A stretch of 64,000 nucleotides of DNA from Chanos chanos (lineage: Eukaryota > Chordata > Actinopteri > Gonorynchiformes > Chanidae): the NCBI RefSeq assembly GCF_902362185.1, contig NC_044497.1:49431776-49495775 (forward strand), given 5' to 3'. Position 1 is the stretch's first letter. Each line of letters opens with the position of its first letter. The notes under the pieces were generated by a model. It was given only the letters and a program-made list of their open reading frames with translations, was not told where the DNA came from and ran no database searches. The position numbers and the translations under genes are program-made. Shown here piece after piece: positions 25,574 through 38,282 of the stretch.

Positions 25574-27333
25574 ATGCCTAAAATAATGGCACCAATACAA
25601 ACCCTGTACCTGCTAGTCCTTTGTCACCTGTACTCCACCCTTGCTTGTCGGGTGGGCACTCTGGAGGAGTGCTGGGACGCTCCTTTTGTTCCAGGACACA
25701 ACCTGGCTGGAGATTGCTTTGACATCGTCACCCTCCAGCACAAGGGAGCGTACGTGATTGATGTTCAGACATACCTGACCCCAGGCAACACCTGTACCCT
25801 CTGTGAGAACCCGCTACACGACAACCAAGTTGCCCCTTTCTGTATTAGACTGGCGATCCTTCAGCAGCTGCAAGCAAGAGATCTCCAGTGCCCTGCTCAC
25901 GTCAGTGACCAGTGTGGCACTGAGCGCCTCTTCCTTCATAGAGAACGACTGGAGCGTAGGAATGAATGTGGAGGACCTTGCAGGCATGAACTAGGCCGGG
26001 AGTCACTCCTCTGCAGTTGAGTTTGCCTCCGCTATCTCTCACGTGAACAAGTCAGCATTCACTTCTCATGAGCTTAGCTGCACGCACTACAGGTAAAAAA
26101 AAAAACACAGTTTCGTTTGGCAGTCAGTCGTGCACTTTAAATCACCAACACTAGATATATCAATTAAATGAATATCTCAGGAACGTGTTTTGTTATGTTA
26201 TTTATGGTATGTTTAACCCTAGTCCTTTTCTGCTGTTGTTGTTGTTACCAGTTATCGTGTCCCAAGCCAACCACTGCTCAGCTCTGAGTTCCTTCAGCAT
26301 GTGAATTCTCTCCCACAAGAGTACACTGCAGACACACGCCACCTGTACCACCGTTTCATTGACATCTATTGTACACACTATATCCGTCATGTGCGTGTAG
26401 TTGGGCGACTGAAGCGTCACACCTCCATCCGATCCTGTCTGGCTTTGGTGAACGGTCACTCAGCGTCTCAGGTGAAAGACTGTATTGTCACTGGCTTCTC
26501 TGTGGGCCTGGGTTTCATCGATGCCTCAGCCACTAGTAGCAAATGCAAGAAAGTGATTCAGAATCATGATTCTCAAACAGGTTCCCATTTGTCTTATCTT
26601 AACCATGTCACTGAGGTGCTTGGAGGTCATAAGTGGTTAGGAGAGGTGTCTCTGCTCAAGAATGACTCAGCCCAGTTCGGGCATTGGTTGGGAAGTCTGA
26701 AGGAGACACCAGACATTGTCTCCTATTCTCTGTTCCCACTTCACGAGCTGATGCCTGATCCCAAAGTAAGTCAGAATATGAAAAGTGCTGTCAAACAGTA
26801 TCTGCGGGGAAATGGGTTACCTGAAGAAGCCCCCCCACAACAGTGTACTGGGAGACCAAATCTGTCACCTGAATGTTGCCCACATTCTCCAAAGAGAGGC
26901 CATCTCTGTGTTAGCATCCTCAAAGCCTGGGGTCACCTGAATGTTGCCCACATTCTCCAAAGAGAGGCCATCTCTGTGTTAGCATCCTCAAAGCCTGGGG
27001 CCTGTTGGTAGGACTGAGGCCTATGCTAAAATGTGGTACTGGAATCGGTTCCATCAGACACACTGGATCCAGTCTGATGATAACCCACATTGGAACTCGC
27101 ATTATGATTTGGGCCATGTGGAGGCTCATCATGAGCTGGTGATTGAGGTATGGGACAAAGATACACATACAAACGATGACCACCTGGGCACCTGCCGCAC
27201 ACGTCTGCAAGAGGGCTCACATACCGTTAGCTGTCGTCTGAATCGAGGGGAGTTATCCTATTCCTATACACTCACCTGTGACCGTCACCTAATGGGCTAC
27301 CAGTGCTCCCATTATAAACCACAGAGATCATGA
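25574..27333 (+). pseudogene. Perforin-1-like gene, decayed (MACPF and C2 domains)
   Basis: This is a fossil copy of a perforin-1-like gene, a secreted pore-forming effector of cytotoxic lymphocytes. A signal peptide (YLLVLCHLYSTLAC) is followed by the family motif FVPGHNLAGDCFDIVTLQHKG. Recognisable MACPF sequence follows in a first and a second exon separated by one intron at about 26.1-26.25 kb, and then a C2 domain (WDKDTHTNDDHLGTCR), which in working perforins binds calcium and membrane. The copy is broken, with roughly three breaks in its coding sequence, while the parts between remain long and clearly perforin-like, so decay is probably fairly recent. Several perforin copies are usual in fish, so intact relatives likely lie elsewhere. 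Assembly error is the alternative explanation for part of the damage. Confidence 0.75.
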
Positions 27334-27356
27334 ATTTTGCGAATGCAACAGAATTC

Positions 27357-27362
27357 AATAAA
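27357..27362 (+). terminator. Poly(A) signal of the perforin-like fossil
   Basis: AATAAA lies 24 bases after the end of the C2-coding segment and is still intact. Confidence 0.6.
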
Positions 27363-27525
27363 GTGATCTATTAAAATATTTTAATGGCTTTTGATTTTGT
27401 TTTATTTAATTGCACTAATTTTCAAATACAGTTTGACTCTTTCAACTTGTGTTAAAGCAACAATTTCCAAAGTACTCGAGGACAAATGTTTCTTCTTCTC
27501 TTCAGTCTGCAGAACAACTCTTATT

Positions 27526-27585
27526 GATAATAATAACAATAACAGTAACAATAATAATAATCATAATAACAATAATAATAATAAG
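27526..27585. repeat. (AAT/AAC)n microsatellite
   Basis: An AATAATAAC-type trinucleotide run adjoins the left edge of an interspersed repeat and may be its tail. Confidence 0.85.
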
Positions 27586-27940
27586 TTTATTTAGAGGCCA
27601 ATATCACTATTTATAGTCAAAGGGCTTTACATATCTATAACAAAGTCACATCAAAATTATATTATGTTCGAGAAAATAGATACGTCTTTAGTCCCATTTT
27701 AAAGGTATAGAGAGTATTTGCCCTAACTTCTGTAGGTAAACCATTCCTGAGGAAGGGAGAGCGGTAGGAAAAGGCTCGGTTGCCAGCGGACTTCTTTTTA
27801 ACTCTTGGAATGACTAATAGCCCAGAATCTTGAGAGCGCAGGGTGCGAGGTTGGTTGTAGGGTGTAATTAAGTCAGACAGGTAGGAAGGCGCAAGCCCAT
27901 GTAAAATTCTATATGTTAATAAGAGGACTTTAAGTCCTGA
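27586..27940. mobile_element. Decayed interspersed repeat, family uncertain
   Basis: The stretch has the wording of a repeat I know from many fish genomes: 'GTTTATTTAGAGGCCAATATC', 'AAAGGGCTTTACA', 'CCATTCCTGAGGAAGGGAG', 'AAAGGCTCGGTTGCC', 'GGTTGTAGGGTGTAATTAAG' and 'TGTAAAATTCTATATGTTAA'. I do not remember its formal family and see no transposase or reverse transcriptase in it. It lies between the perforin fossil and ptpra. Confidence 0.5.
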
Positions 27941-28300
27941 AGCAAAATAATCAATTTATTTAATACTTCGTAATGTTGTTATCAACTGCTCAAATCACTC
28001 TGAGTATTTTTAAATCACGAGAGCATACAAGCATACAAAACAAATATGATGTTGAAGTGCTGCGACGGAAAAGTACAAATCGGGATCACATCCTATTACA
28101 AAGGGAGTGAGTGTTCTTCCATGTTGTGTAGTCTGATGGGTTACTTGACTTGCTGTAAGCCATCCAAGCAGCTGAATCAGACATTATTATTTCTGTCATC
28201 ATCTTTTTCATCGTCATCGTCAAGGATGTTGTGATTCATGGTTCTCGTCATTAATATGCTGACACGACTCCACTTCGACATGTAATTTTACGAATGACCA
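27941..28300. other. Intergenic, no gene recognised
   Basis: AT-rich spacer between the repeat and the probable ptpra promoter. A short ORF here (28046-28234) has no recognisable family. Confidence 0.4.
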
Positions 28301-28850
28301 CACGGTAGAGTCATAGTCACGTTGGGCGGAAGGCTCAACGTTCCCGTTGTTCATTTCAGTCCTATGCGTTTTCCTTATGTGGTTCCAGATTTACCGCCAG
28401 ATGTCGCGACGGCGCAACGGAGGAAGAGGGAGGAGTGGCGTGGCCTGGGAATGCGCTGCTTCCCATTCCAATCGCAGAGGCACAACATGGCGGAATAGGA
28501 GAAGCGGCCGACGCGCCCGGATACAGCGAATAAACCGTGGGATACATCGTGTGTTGTTTAAAGAACAGGGAAGACCTTTGGCAAGCATAACTAACAAGGA
28601 TAAAAATATCAACTCTTGAGGCATCTTGTAATATGTTATTGGAGCACCACTAGAGCTCACTATTTTTTTTGCCCCACTTCAAATTGGTCGTCTGTCCGAG
28701 ATCATTCCAATCACCCAGGCCCCCCACCCCGTACACACTCTCGGATCCTGGGGTGTGGAGACAGGGGCCGGGGAAGAGAGCGTGGAGAAAGAAATACAAA
28801 AATTACGCTATTTCGTATCTAAGGCTGCACTACACGGAAGGGGTGTCGAG
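28301..28850 (+). promoter_or_regulatory. ptpra: Probable ptpra promoter and first non-coding exon
   Basis: A patch with CpG steps contains a CCAAT box (near 28466) and AACATGGCGG (28484-28493), a good YY1-type site often found at transcription starts. A strong donor, GAG|GTGAGTT, follows at 28851. This fits a TATA-less promoter with a 5' non-coding exon of ptpra running from roughly 28500 to 28850. Assignment to ptpra rests on strand and position only. Confidence 0.4.
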
Positions 28851-31229
28851 GTGAGTTATTTTTCTATTCGCTTAATGACTGTATTACAAACTTCAGGATA
28901 ACCGACACAGATTTGTCCAGTATCTCTTGTGTCACACCAGTAAGCACATTCTAGTTTGTCACACATTAGTTAGCAAGTAGCTAAAGCCCCTCGTGTAAAT
29001 GGCTCCTTGATTTGAGAGACGGAGAACACTTTATGTAACATTACATGCATCTTAAGTTGTCCTGGGAACGCACCCAATTATGTTTAGAGCGACGCGAACA
29101 TTAACAGAAGTAGCTGGGAGGCAGGGAGGGAAAATTGTGAGGGGGGCTGGTAAGAAGAGGGGGGAAAAGGAAGAGAGGCACAGCGTACCTTTTATTGAAA
29201 TCAGACTGAGACTTCGCCAGAATGCGGTCGTGTTCCGTGAGCATGCATTGTTACAAAGCGCGTCGAAAAACAATGGGAGTCCAGTGCGTTCGAGTCGGAC
29301 TAGACTACCTGACAGAAAAAGTACACATATTGATCCTCGCTTTGTTGCTACATGTTTTGAGAGGGTGTGTGTAATGGGGGGGGGGGGTATCGTTGGAGGG
29401 GGCTGAGGGGGGGTTACCGAGTCGGTGATTGGGGCATTGTGGAGGACAGCTCAGGAATTAGGTCGTACAATCATCTATTCCCTATCAAAACAGTTTGAAT
29501 ACCCTGTCTGTTCTTTCTGTTATTTCTTACCTATCGGGACGTTGCAGGTTATTTGCCCCCTCTATTTTAATGTTACTCTTTTTCCGTCTCGTAGCCTTCA
29601 TGTATTTTCATCTGCATTGCTCCGATTTTTCTTTTTCTGGATGCCCATCCGGCAACATTGGTGCCAGCCAGCTGTATGTGTACTGCGGCTGAACACAGCA
29701 GCAACAGGGAGGTGTGTGGTCGTGTTTTCTCCGCCACAAGTTAGAATCAGCCTAGAGGGGAGATTTCAAAATCATCAAATAGGCCTATGTTTTTTTTTTT
29801 CTTCCTATTTACACGATACTGGCGTCCTCTGTTGCTTTGGTTGTTGGACATAAAGTTGGAGTAACTTGACTGGGTTCGGAGACAGTTAATGAAGCATCAG
29901 TGGATTTTTATCTTATATCTGTTTCTCTTCATGGTGGTGACTTGGCAGTACAGACTCAGCAGGGCATAGGAGTGCAGTGTAATTGAGTAATGGACGGTGG
30001 TGCACTGGAGACTGCTGTTTATCCCTAAAACATACATTGTTATTTAGACACTGGTATGGTAGCCTATTGTTGTGATAGTGGTATCTAAGCACCTCCCTCT
30101 CTCTTACTGTAACTCTTCATGTTATAATGAGTAGTTTTTAAAGCTTGCACGGTATGTGCTCCTGGTTTTAGAAGGATGGTGTACGTCAACACAATTTAAT
30201 GCACTTTAGGGGACATAGTAGCTCCAAAAAGGCAGGCTTTAAATGCTACACAAGATCCCACTTTATCGTTCTGTGGATATAGTAAAGTGAGACATGACAA
30301 AAAGATGGACCAGTGTTGGAGAACAAAGAGTTACGCTTACTGTGGCCTGATGTAGAAAAGTCTGGATAATAATAATAAACACAGTTTATGAACCAGGCTT
30401 GGCACAAATCGCTCAGAGATTATTCTGGTCAGACCTGTACGGTTCTTTGTCTCGATCAGAACTCGGCTAATCTCGCCGCAATCTAGTACATTGTTTCTGA
30501 TTCAGCTCTGCCCTGCATTTCTTACCGTAACCTCTTGCATTGCATGAATATGCCTGCCCAGTACTCGACAAGCTTTTTATTGTGTCAGTCTGCTGCAAGT
30601 CCACCCAGCATTTGATTTGTCTGGTCTGTTCTTCGTCAGGTTTCTCTACAGGTTCCTGCTCAACTCGTCATGTCTTGACTCGTTAGTACCCCTCCCTGGA
30701 AGCCTTGAAATTATGAAATATACCTTTAAATCTGGCAATCACAGGAAGTGGTGAAGACGCAGTGTTACTCATTGTCATGTCACTAGTTATTGTCCTGAAC
30801 ATTTTTTTTTAATATTGCCTCTGACTGGTATGTCTCCTCCATTTTCACCTTATGTGTGTCTGTGGATTATCTAATCAGATTGCTTTCTTTGGATTGCAGT
30901 GAAGACGAATAATGTCTTGTGCATGGACATTTTGTCTTTTCTTTGACATTATAACATCATGGAAGTTTTTCGTAATGTTTGTTTTGTAATGTTGCAGTTG
31001 TCAGTGACTGTGAGACAATACGGACAGGAAGACAGCTTTTGGTGTTTAAGTTGAAGGTTCATTTACAGGAAGTTATCAGGAGACTGACTAATTATTTGTC
31101 CAGAGAACGTATGTTCAATAGGATGTATGCATGTGTCATTGTTTGTGGACACTGCTCATACGAGAACTGAACGCTACCAAGCGCTGACACGGACTGTTCT
31201 ACTACAATACTTACAGTTTCATTTATAGA

Positions 31230-31587
31230 ACGCTGCACAGATGTTTACATTCCAACTGCACCCTTGTATGTATATTTTCCTAACTGCACTACTTGTGCAT
31301 AGGGCCACTGCAATTCAGCAAATGGGCAATATCCTGAAGTGTAGTATCTCAGCTGCTAATCATTTTTCTTTATGTTTTTTTTTTTAATCATATTGTTTTA
31401 TATCGTACTGTTTTATAGGTTACAGTAAAAAAAAAAAAAATACATTTTACATTATATTTATATATTTAGCACCTTAAGTTTGTATAGTTTATCTCTTTTC
31501 TATTTTCAATTGCTGTTTGTTATGTGTGAATGCACCGACAGGATTGCTACCTCAATTTCGTCGTACTCTGTGCAAAGACAGTAAAGG
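31230..31587 (+). mobile_element. Retroposon-like 3' end leading into (ATCT)n
   Basis: Low-complexity 'TTTTATATCGTACTGTTTTATAG' and then 'ATTTCGTCGTACTCTGTGC' plus 'GACAGTAAAGGAATCTATCTATC' resemble the 3' ends of fish LINE-type elements, which typically finish with AATAAAGGAAT followed by a tetranucleotide run. No reverse transcriptase is present. Left boundary is a guess. Confidence 0.35.
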
Positions 31588-31588
31588 A

Positions 31589-31648
<60 letters not shown>

Positions 31649-31671
31649 GTCTATCTATCTATTTATCTATG
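31588..31671. repeat. (ATCT)n microsatellite
   Basis: About 20 tandem ATCT units with one GTCT and one TTAT interruption near the right end. Confidence 0.95.
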
Positions 31672-33414
31672 AATGATACACACATTTGTGTTAGTAACTG
31701 CATGTCTGTGAGATCTTTTGTTAGCGCAGCCTATCTTGAGTTCAATCTCGTGGACCTTGACTGGATAGCCTTTTTTTTTTTTCTTTTTTTTTTTGCTCTA
31801 GCGCTGAACTCACACAACGGTGTGAGTTAATCACACGTTTAATGATTAGTAGACAAGTTGAATCGGATGCTTTAGTGATGTATCAGAGGAAAAATGTGCT
31901 GTAAAGTTGACCCCCACAGGACTAAGCCTGAGAAATCCAGCTGTATTCTCCACCTTTGGTTCTGCTGATAGGCAGGAGTTCAGGAGTGTGTTAGGCCCCT
32001 GCATGCTTTGATTTGCACATCAGATTTGGGAGTTTTATCATAACGTTTAGTGATAATTGCCAAAGTACAGGCTGAATCAAACAAACCTTTGGTTTTACAG
32101 TTTTTGGTACAGATTATTGTAAACTCAGACCAGAGAAGATTATGTATGGACAAAATGGTCCTTAGATTGACCGTTTGAAAACGTATCCCGGTTCTGCTTG
32201 TACATCTGGTTTAAGAAGGCCTTTCCACTTTTGAACTGAGATTATAATCATGTGAAACGTTATTTTCGATTTCAGTGGAGTAAGTCCTCCCACACAAAAG
32301 ATATGTGTCAGAGCAGGTGACGACCGGCTGCTAATCTCAGAGAGGGACAGTTATGTGGCATTGGCTTTGGTCAGTATCTGTTATTTTTGCACCATCAGAA
32401 AACGGAACACGCTCATGCCTCTCCACGTATCGCACACTTTACCAGAGCGTGAAACTCTTTTCTTTTCTTTTCTTTTTTTTTTTTCCTCCTCACACAAATC
32501 TTGCATAAGAGAGGAGCTTCAGTCTGTTGTGAAAATGAGAGACGTTTGCGTCAGTTCAGAATTATTTGTACCTCTGCATTGCCGTTTGAAGCTTTCGCAT
32601 GCAGCACATAAGCCAATTACAGACACAAGAGATAGCAGAGGGGTGGAGCATTGGGCGTCATCTTCCTCCTGAGCTTCAGGACAGCACGTAGAGCAGAGCC
32701 CAGAGTCAGCGTGGACACATTCTCAGGACCACCCCTAGGGATTTGAGGGAGCAGTGAGTGTGTTATGGGGGCATTACAGGTTGTTGGCTTGCCATTGACT
32801 CACTGGATTGTGGTCTCTGGTTCACGGTGACTATGCGGAATACCACTATTAGTGCTGCTACTTCCTGTTCTCTCTGTGATGTGGCTAGAGAAGAGGGCCA
32901 TGGGGCATTCTTTGGGAAACCCCAACATTCATTCACAATGTACCATGTGACCCCTACGAATCACAAGTGTTTACTCTGTCCCTTTCGAGCACTTACCGAA
33001 CTCTCAGAGCCTCTGCCTGGTGTACTTTTTATTTATTTATTTATTTATTTATTTTTTACACGTAACACAGCTGAAAATCGGCATTTATTCCTCTCTTTAG
33101 AGCTTTGTTGGCACTTGTGCAGGAGATGAACGAACAGAAAGCAGGGCTAGTGGCCCAAAGGAAGTGGAGAGGATTGTGGGTGATGCATGTGTGGTGAGGA
33201 GTATAATCTGTGGTCTGTGTACCGCTGCAGCCTCGTCCTGTTCCTTGGCTTGGCCTACTTTGACGGAGATGAAGAGGAGCATTCAGAGTATTCCTGTCAC
33301 ATAGTGAAGCCCCTCAGGACACAGACTGGCGTATTAATAAACCATGAATAAGGACAGACAGACGCCTGTTATCCACCCCGGACTGAGCGCCCCCCTTTGG
33401 GCAAGGATGGTGTT

Positions 33415-33442
33415 CTCCCCCCCCCCCCCCCCGTAGAGAGAC

Positions 33443-33482
<40 letters not shown>
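33415..33482. repeat. Poly-C run followed by (AG)n
   Basis: A run of about 17 C, a short spacer with GTAGAGAGACAGACAG, then about 18 AG units. Confidence 0.9.
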
Positions 33483-33487
<5 letters not shown>

Positions 33488-36400
33488 AGAAACCCCACTC
33501 CCCTAAATGACCCTGTTGGAGTCATTCATTCAGACCATCTCAGGTTAGATCTCAAGTGAGCGCTGCACCTGTTTAGTCAAAACAGGTTTATTACTGGGCT
33601 CATTTTGGATTGATTTTTGTTTGTTTGTAATACGCTCATGCCATGTGAGTGTGACAGTATGAGAACAGCTCACAGTCCTGTGACTGCTGAGTGATTTCAT
33701 GACCATTATACCAGGCTCCAGGCGGTAACGCACTTCTGTGTACATTAGTCTGGGTTTAAACCATGACTTGTTTGGTATGTGTTTATAACTAAATAAATAA
33801 TCACAGAAATGAAAATTGAATCATTTATGGAGACAGAAAAGTTCAAGTTAGAATAACTTCAGTTTCCCTGGAAGACCTTAAAGTGAATAAACATTGGTCA
33901 AGAAATAGGATATATTCTCGGTATCGTGTGTGAGCTAGATTGTTTTTCTATTGATATATAGACTTTCTTTCAGCAAAATTCTTGAACCATTATGCCCAGT
34001 CATGAAAATTGGAGCACTTAACCATAATTCGGCACAGAGGAATCTGTACGGCTATGTGAGACTTAAAATCTTTTGGGAGATCAGTCCATTTCGTACAGAA
34101 GTTCTCTGTTAACGGGCTTTTCCGTATAACCTCCCTTTTTTGAGAATTTTACGTTTTTGATGAATGTGGCTATAGTGTCATGTATTCCTTAATGAGTCTG
34201 TTTTGTCAACTGATCGGTTTGCATTTGGCTCTGAGAGGTGAGTGTGAAGACAGTTACAACGAGAATGTTAGTCCATCTCCTGCTGCGCCACAAAGTGGCT
34301 TTGTTTTTATTCCAAACGTCTTTTAATTTACACATTTAATTGGATGGAGCGAGACAGTGTATCCTCTGTGTATTTAATGCAGTGTAACAGGGATTGGACA
34401 GAGGGGCTTGGTTGGAGAGGCTGATTAAACCTCCAGCCACATGGCTAAATACACTCTCAGGACCAGTTTTACAGTACTCTCCAAAGACTGTCTTCACTCT
34501 CAGCACCGGCTGTGTATTAGCACAAAGAGGCTCTGATCTAGGCAGGCTTACACCACGTTACACAGAATAGGTCTGTGGGATGTGATCTTTTTAAAGAGCG
34601 GATACCGGCATAAGCTCGTGTACACACATACACAATTCATTCTGATTAGACTATGTAGTTGTGGAATGAAAATTATATCTCTTCAGCTGCTTAGATTGAA
34701 TGAAATTATGTCTTTTCAGCTTCGGTAGTTACCGTAGCCCAAATGTCCTTAATCAGATGACATTATTTGAAACATTTTTCTTTCCTTAAATAAATCCGTG
34801 ATTTCATACTTTTCAAGAAAAACACGATATTATATTGTATTATGTTGTACATTCTCGTACAATGCCATGCCAAAATAACGGGCCCAGTTAGGCCTAGTGG
34901 TTTTATACAGTCTGAAAGTGGCGAGATTGTATTACACAGTCGCGATTGAGTCATCCATGGTCAAAGTGAGGGTAGTGCGCATATTTCGGCAGCTACTTTT
35001 TTGTTCAGATTTGCTGTATGTTGCAAGAATTACAGAATTCCATTCATGAAAAGTTTCAGGGTACGCGATTCGCTGTTTTGTTTTGTTTTGTTTTGTTTTG
35101 TTTTTCCCGGGGCGGTTTGACAGAAACCCATCTCTCCGTGCTGTCAGGAGACAGTTGCTGTCATTTGGGGAACTGTGTTGTTCCATGTAGAAATAAGTGA
35201 CACGTGCCCTTCTCCAAACATGATGAGATGCTTCACAGTATATAGAGTAAAAAATAGAGCAAATCGACTGGGATTATTCGGGTCGGACAGGGACTTCACC
35301 AGACTTTGCCGTTCTACTGTTAGGGGAACAGTCATACGAACAGGAGGTGTAAAAGTATGGGCTACTGTCCTTTCAAAATTCGGAGAAATTTTGGGACAAA
35401 AAAACCTCTCCTTCAAACCTAAATTAACCTTTGCAAAGTGCCATATAGTTCTCTGTCAGTGCCATATATTTCTATATCTGTCTCACTACGAAATACTTAG
35501 TTGTTCTTTCATCGTTTTATTTTAACGCGACGGCGTCTTAATTGAAATGCTGACCGTTTTCCGGCGCTTTCGAGCTCAGCGTTCGTGCAGCTCTCCTCGG
35601 CTAAGAGTCGGAATATTAGCACAGCGTTTGAATACGAGCGCTCGAGAGGAAGTTCCACAGTGAAGAGCCTGGGTGGACCACGGTCATGGAACAGATCTTA
35701 TTGATTTGTCCTCTACTCGTTTCTCTCTTGGACGTACGCCAAATCAGGACCTTGTGCTTGTTTTGCATATACTTCATCCATGTTAGCCTGGATAACAGTA
35801 ATGTATTCTCACCTCCCCTACACGCCCCATTTATTTTAGCTCCAAAATAAAAGCCAATAGGAAATGGCATTGACTATGAAAGACTGAAACAAGAGATGAC
35901 AGATGTAATCTTGCTTCTGAGGTAGCTTCATATTTTGTTTTTGTCTGTGCATTTAACCGTAACACAAAAGCTAATAATTATGAAAGGGTTTGAGAACGGT
36001 AAGCACGCCAAGTCAAGTGTATCTGTGTTGAAAGAGTTATGTGAGGAGCGATTGTTACCGCCGATGATTTGTAGCCATACTACCGTGTTGGGTTGAACTA
36101 GGCTGGGACTCAGTCAGGGGTCATTTTCTCCTCTCGGATGAGTGAGGCATTTTCAGGACTAGCCGTCAGACAGACAGTAGAGGAAGGAAGTAATGTGCTC
36201 CCTCAGGTTCATGCCTTTCCTGACAGAGAGAGAGAGTGAGAGTGAGAGAGAGAGAGACTCAGATCTTCCTCTCTTCTCAGAGGTTCTGAGAACAAACTCA
36301 TTCCTTTTAGATTTAGCTGATTAAATTGAATCTTTTATCTAAAGAACGTCCCTTTTATGTGTAGACGCAGTCATTTGACTAACCAAATCTGACAATCTGA

Positions 36401-36762
36401 CACCGCTGTGGTTTTGCTGACAAAATGTTGGTTAAAAACAACACATCACAGAGAGAAAGCAAGCCATTGAGGCTAACTTAACCGTGGTGTCAGGGATAAA
36501 TCCGTCTTTTTTTGCACCAACTGCTGGCTCTTTGTTGCTGAACCTGTATCTGTTAGTACCTAATTGACACAGTCTTTCGTTAAACCTCACTGACGTTCCA
36601 CAGACACATTTGTAAGGTCAGCCATTGAGTGTAGAAATTCCTCATCCTCCCTGACTGTGCATTTCATGTCCAGATTTAGGGTGTTATCATACAGAGGACA
36701 AGCACAGGATGTTGCAGAGGGGAAGTGCTCAGGACTAAGCCACAGGGCTGGCTTAAAGCTGC

Positions 36763-36910
36763 TGGGGGGGGTGGGGGGGGGTTGGCATAGTTTTGGGCAT
36801 GGAAGGCAAGGCTGTAATTGTGGGCATCTCATCAGCTGTGGGTATATAAATGTGGGAGAGAAAAGGATAGGAAATGTGTTGGGAGGGCAGGGGAGGGGGG
36901 GGGGGGGGGG
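36763..36910 (+). repeat. Two G-run clusters
   Basis: Runs of seven to nine G at 36763-36782 and a longer set (GGGAGGGCAGGGGAGG then about 14 G) at 36881-36910 could fold as G-quadruplexes on the + strand. Confidence 0.6.
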
Positions 36911-37913
36911 CTAATACAGCCTTTGCCTTGGCTGTATATTTAGCAAATCAAGCCGAGACAAATCATTCAGTTCCTCAGACGCATTACCGTCTACCACAGG
37001 CCGGTTGATCTTTTGATCCCGGTCAGTTTTCGGTCATTTAAAATACTCTCAGAGACCGGGCAGCTCTCTGCGGAGTTAGAAATAGTCTCCTGCACTTTTA
37101 GGCTCTTAAGATAGATGTGTGTTATTTTGGAGCGAAAGAAATAGTGATTCCAGCCACTGTTCATTCACTGGCTGAACCAGGCCGCACTTGTTTGAGTAAC
37201 AGTTCTCTTGTTGTGTAAGCTTTGCGGAACAGTGGCCGTTCTCCGTTCTCTGGATGTAAGACATGCTGATGAGTGCCAGACGGACTGGATTATGCCTGGG
37301 TCATGCCCCAGAGATTAGGATGTGGATTATCACAGCTGAGTCAGTGAGACGGCACTGAGACGTCCGTAGGGATTCCACCAAAGGCTGACAGTCAGTACTG
37401 CAAAACCTCCAGCCTTTGGTTTTGATGTGATTACGCCTACATTTTTCTCCCTATCTGAAATCTTAAGAGACTGGCCTGATATAGCACAGGAAGATTACAG
37501 TGGAAATTGTCTGTATACACTGGTGTTAACTTTCTTTTTTTTTTTTTTTTTCTTTTATGTTTCCAACTGATGCTGTTGGCAGTTAGCCACTCTCTGTTCA
37601 TTTTTTGACGCGTGGTGTGGTTTGGTTTAGACCCTACCCCCGCAGTCAAACGATGCTCGGAGCTGAGAAGCGGTACGGCGGTGTGATTTTTAAAGTTAGA
37701 GCACGCCGACATAATGTGGAAACGGTGGGCAGTCCAGACAAAACCGTGTGACTTTTTCCTCAGACTTTCAGTGTCCTTATTTGTCAAGAAGAGATTATCT
37801 ATATTTCTGAAGAAGCCAAAACGATGAAAACGAGACCTCGTCTTCATTATTATCTTCTTGTTTTGTTGTCTTTTTCGCCTAATGAAAGATCTCCATCTTT
37901 TTTCTTTCTGTAG

Positions 37914-37960
37914 GAAATCATTGTGCGAATGAGTGAGTGATGCAAACCTCGTTACTCCAG
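37914..37960 (+). other. ptpra: Possible 5' non-coding exon of ptpra
   Basis: A pyrimidine-rich tract ending TTTCTTTCTGTAG is followed by 47 bases and the donor CAG|GTAAAG. It has the shape of a small internal leader exon about 320 bases before the coding start exon. It has no coding content that I can match. Confidence 0.4.
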
Positions 37961-38282
37961 GTAAAGTCATTTACACCTATATAGACGACATCATAGTCTA
38001 GATTAAACTGCCCCCCCCCCCCCCATTCTGAGAGGTCCGAGTGTAACAAGGATTTTGCTGTTAGTGCTTAAACATTCTGTTTGAGGGATTTTATGTTCTC
38101 CAGTCATTTAGTGGGGAATATATTTTGAGTTTATGAGATTGAATTTGAATCTTCAAAAGGAGTGAATATAATGATGGTGTTACCGTGTCCTCTAAACCCT
38201 TACAGCGTCTCATCTGTTTGTTTGTTTTTTTGTTTCGTTTGTTTTATTCTGTTTTTTTTTTTTAAATCTCTTTTAGGGCAGA

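Larger units (their letters stand above)
28851..37913. other. ptpra: Long 5' intron region of ptpra
   Basis: No protein-coding exon is recognisable on either strand in about 9 kb. The stretch holds G-rich runs near 29376-29414, a retroposon-like piece ending in (ATCT)n near 31.6 kb, T-rich and (TTTA)n runs (33030-33058), a poly-C/(AG)n pair near 33.45 kb, a (TTTTG)n run (35075-35102), and two G-run clusters near 36.8 kb. Regulatory elements are possible but none can be shown. Confidence 0.45.

Noticed and set aside
28347-28660. Arg-rich frame (RRRNGGRGRSG...) near the ptpra promoter and its reverse-strand shadows
   Set aside because: No family is recognised; the composition follows from GC-rich promoter DNA.
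35144-35525. Overlapping frames of 90 and 116 residues on both strands in the ptpra 5' intron
   Set aside because: Neither resembles a known family and no splice sites or repeats of a protein type are present.
37437-37970. 177-residue reverse-strand frame upstream of ptpra
   Set aside because: It spans a T-rich tract that reads as poly-Lys and has no recognisable domain.
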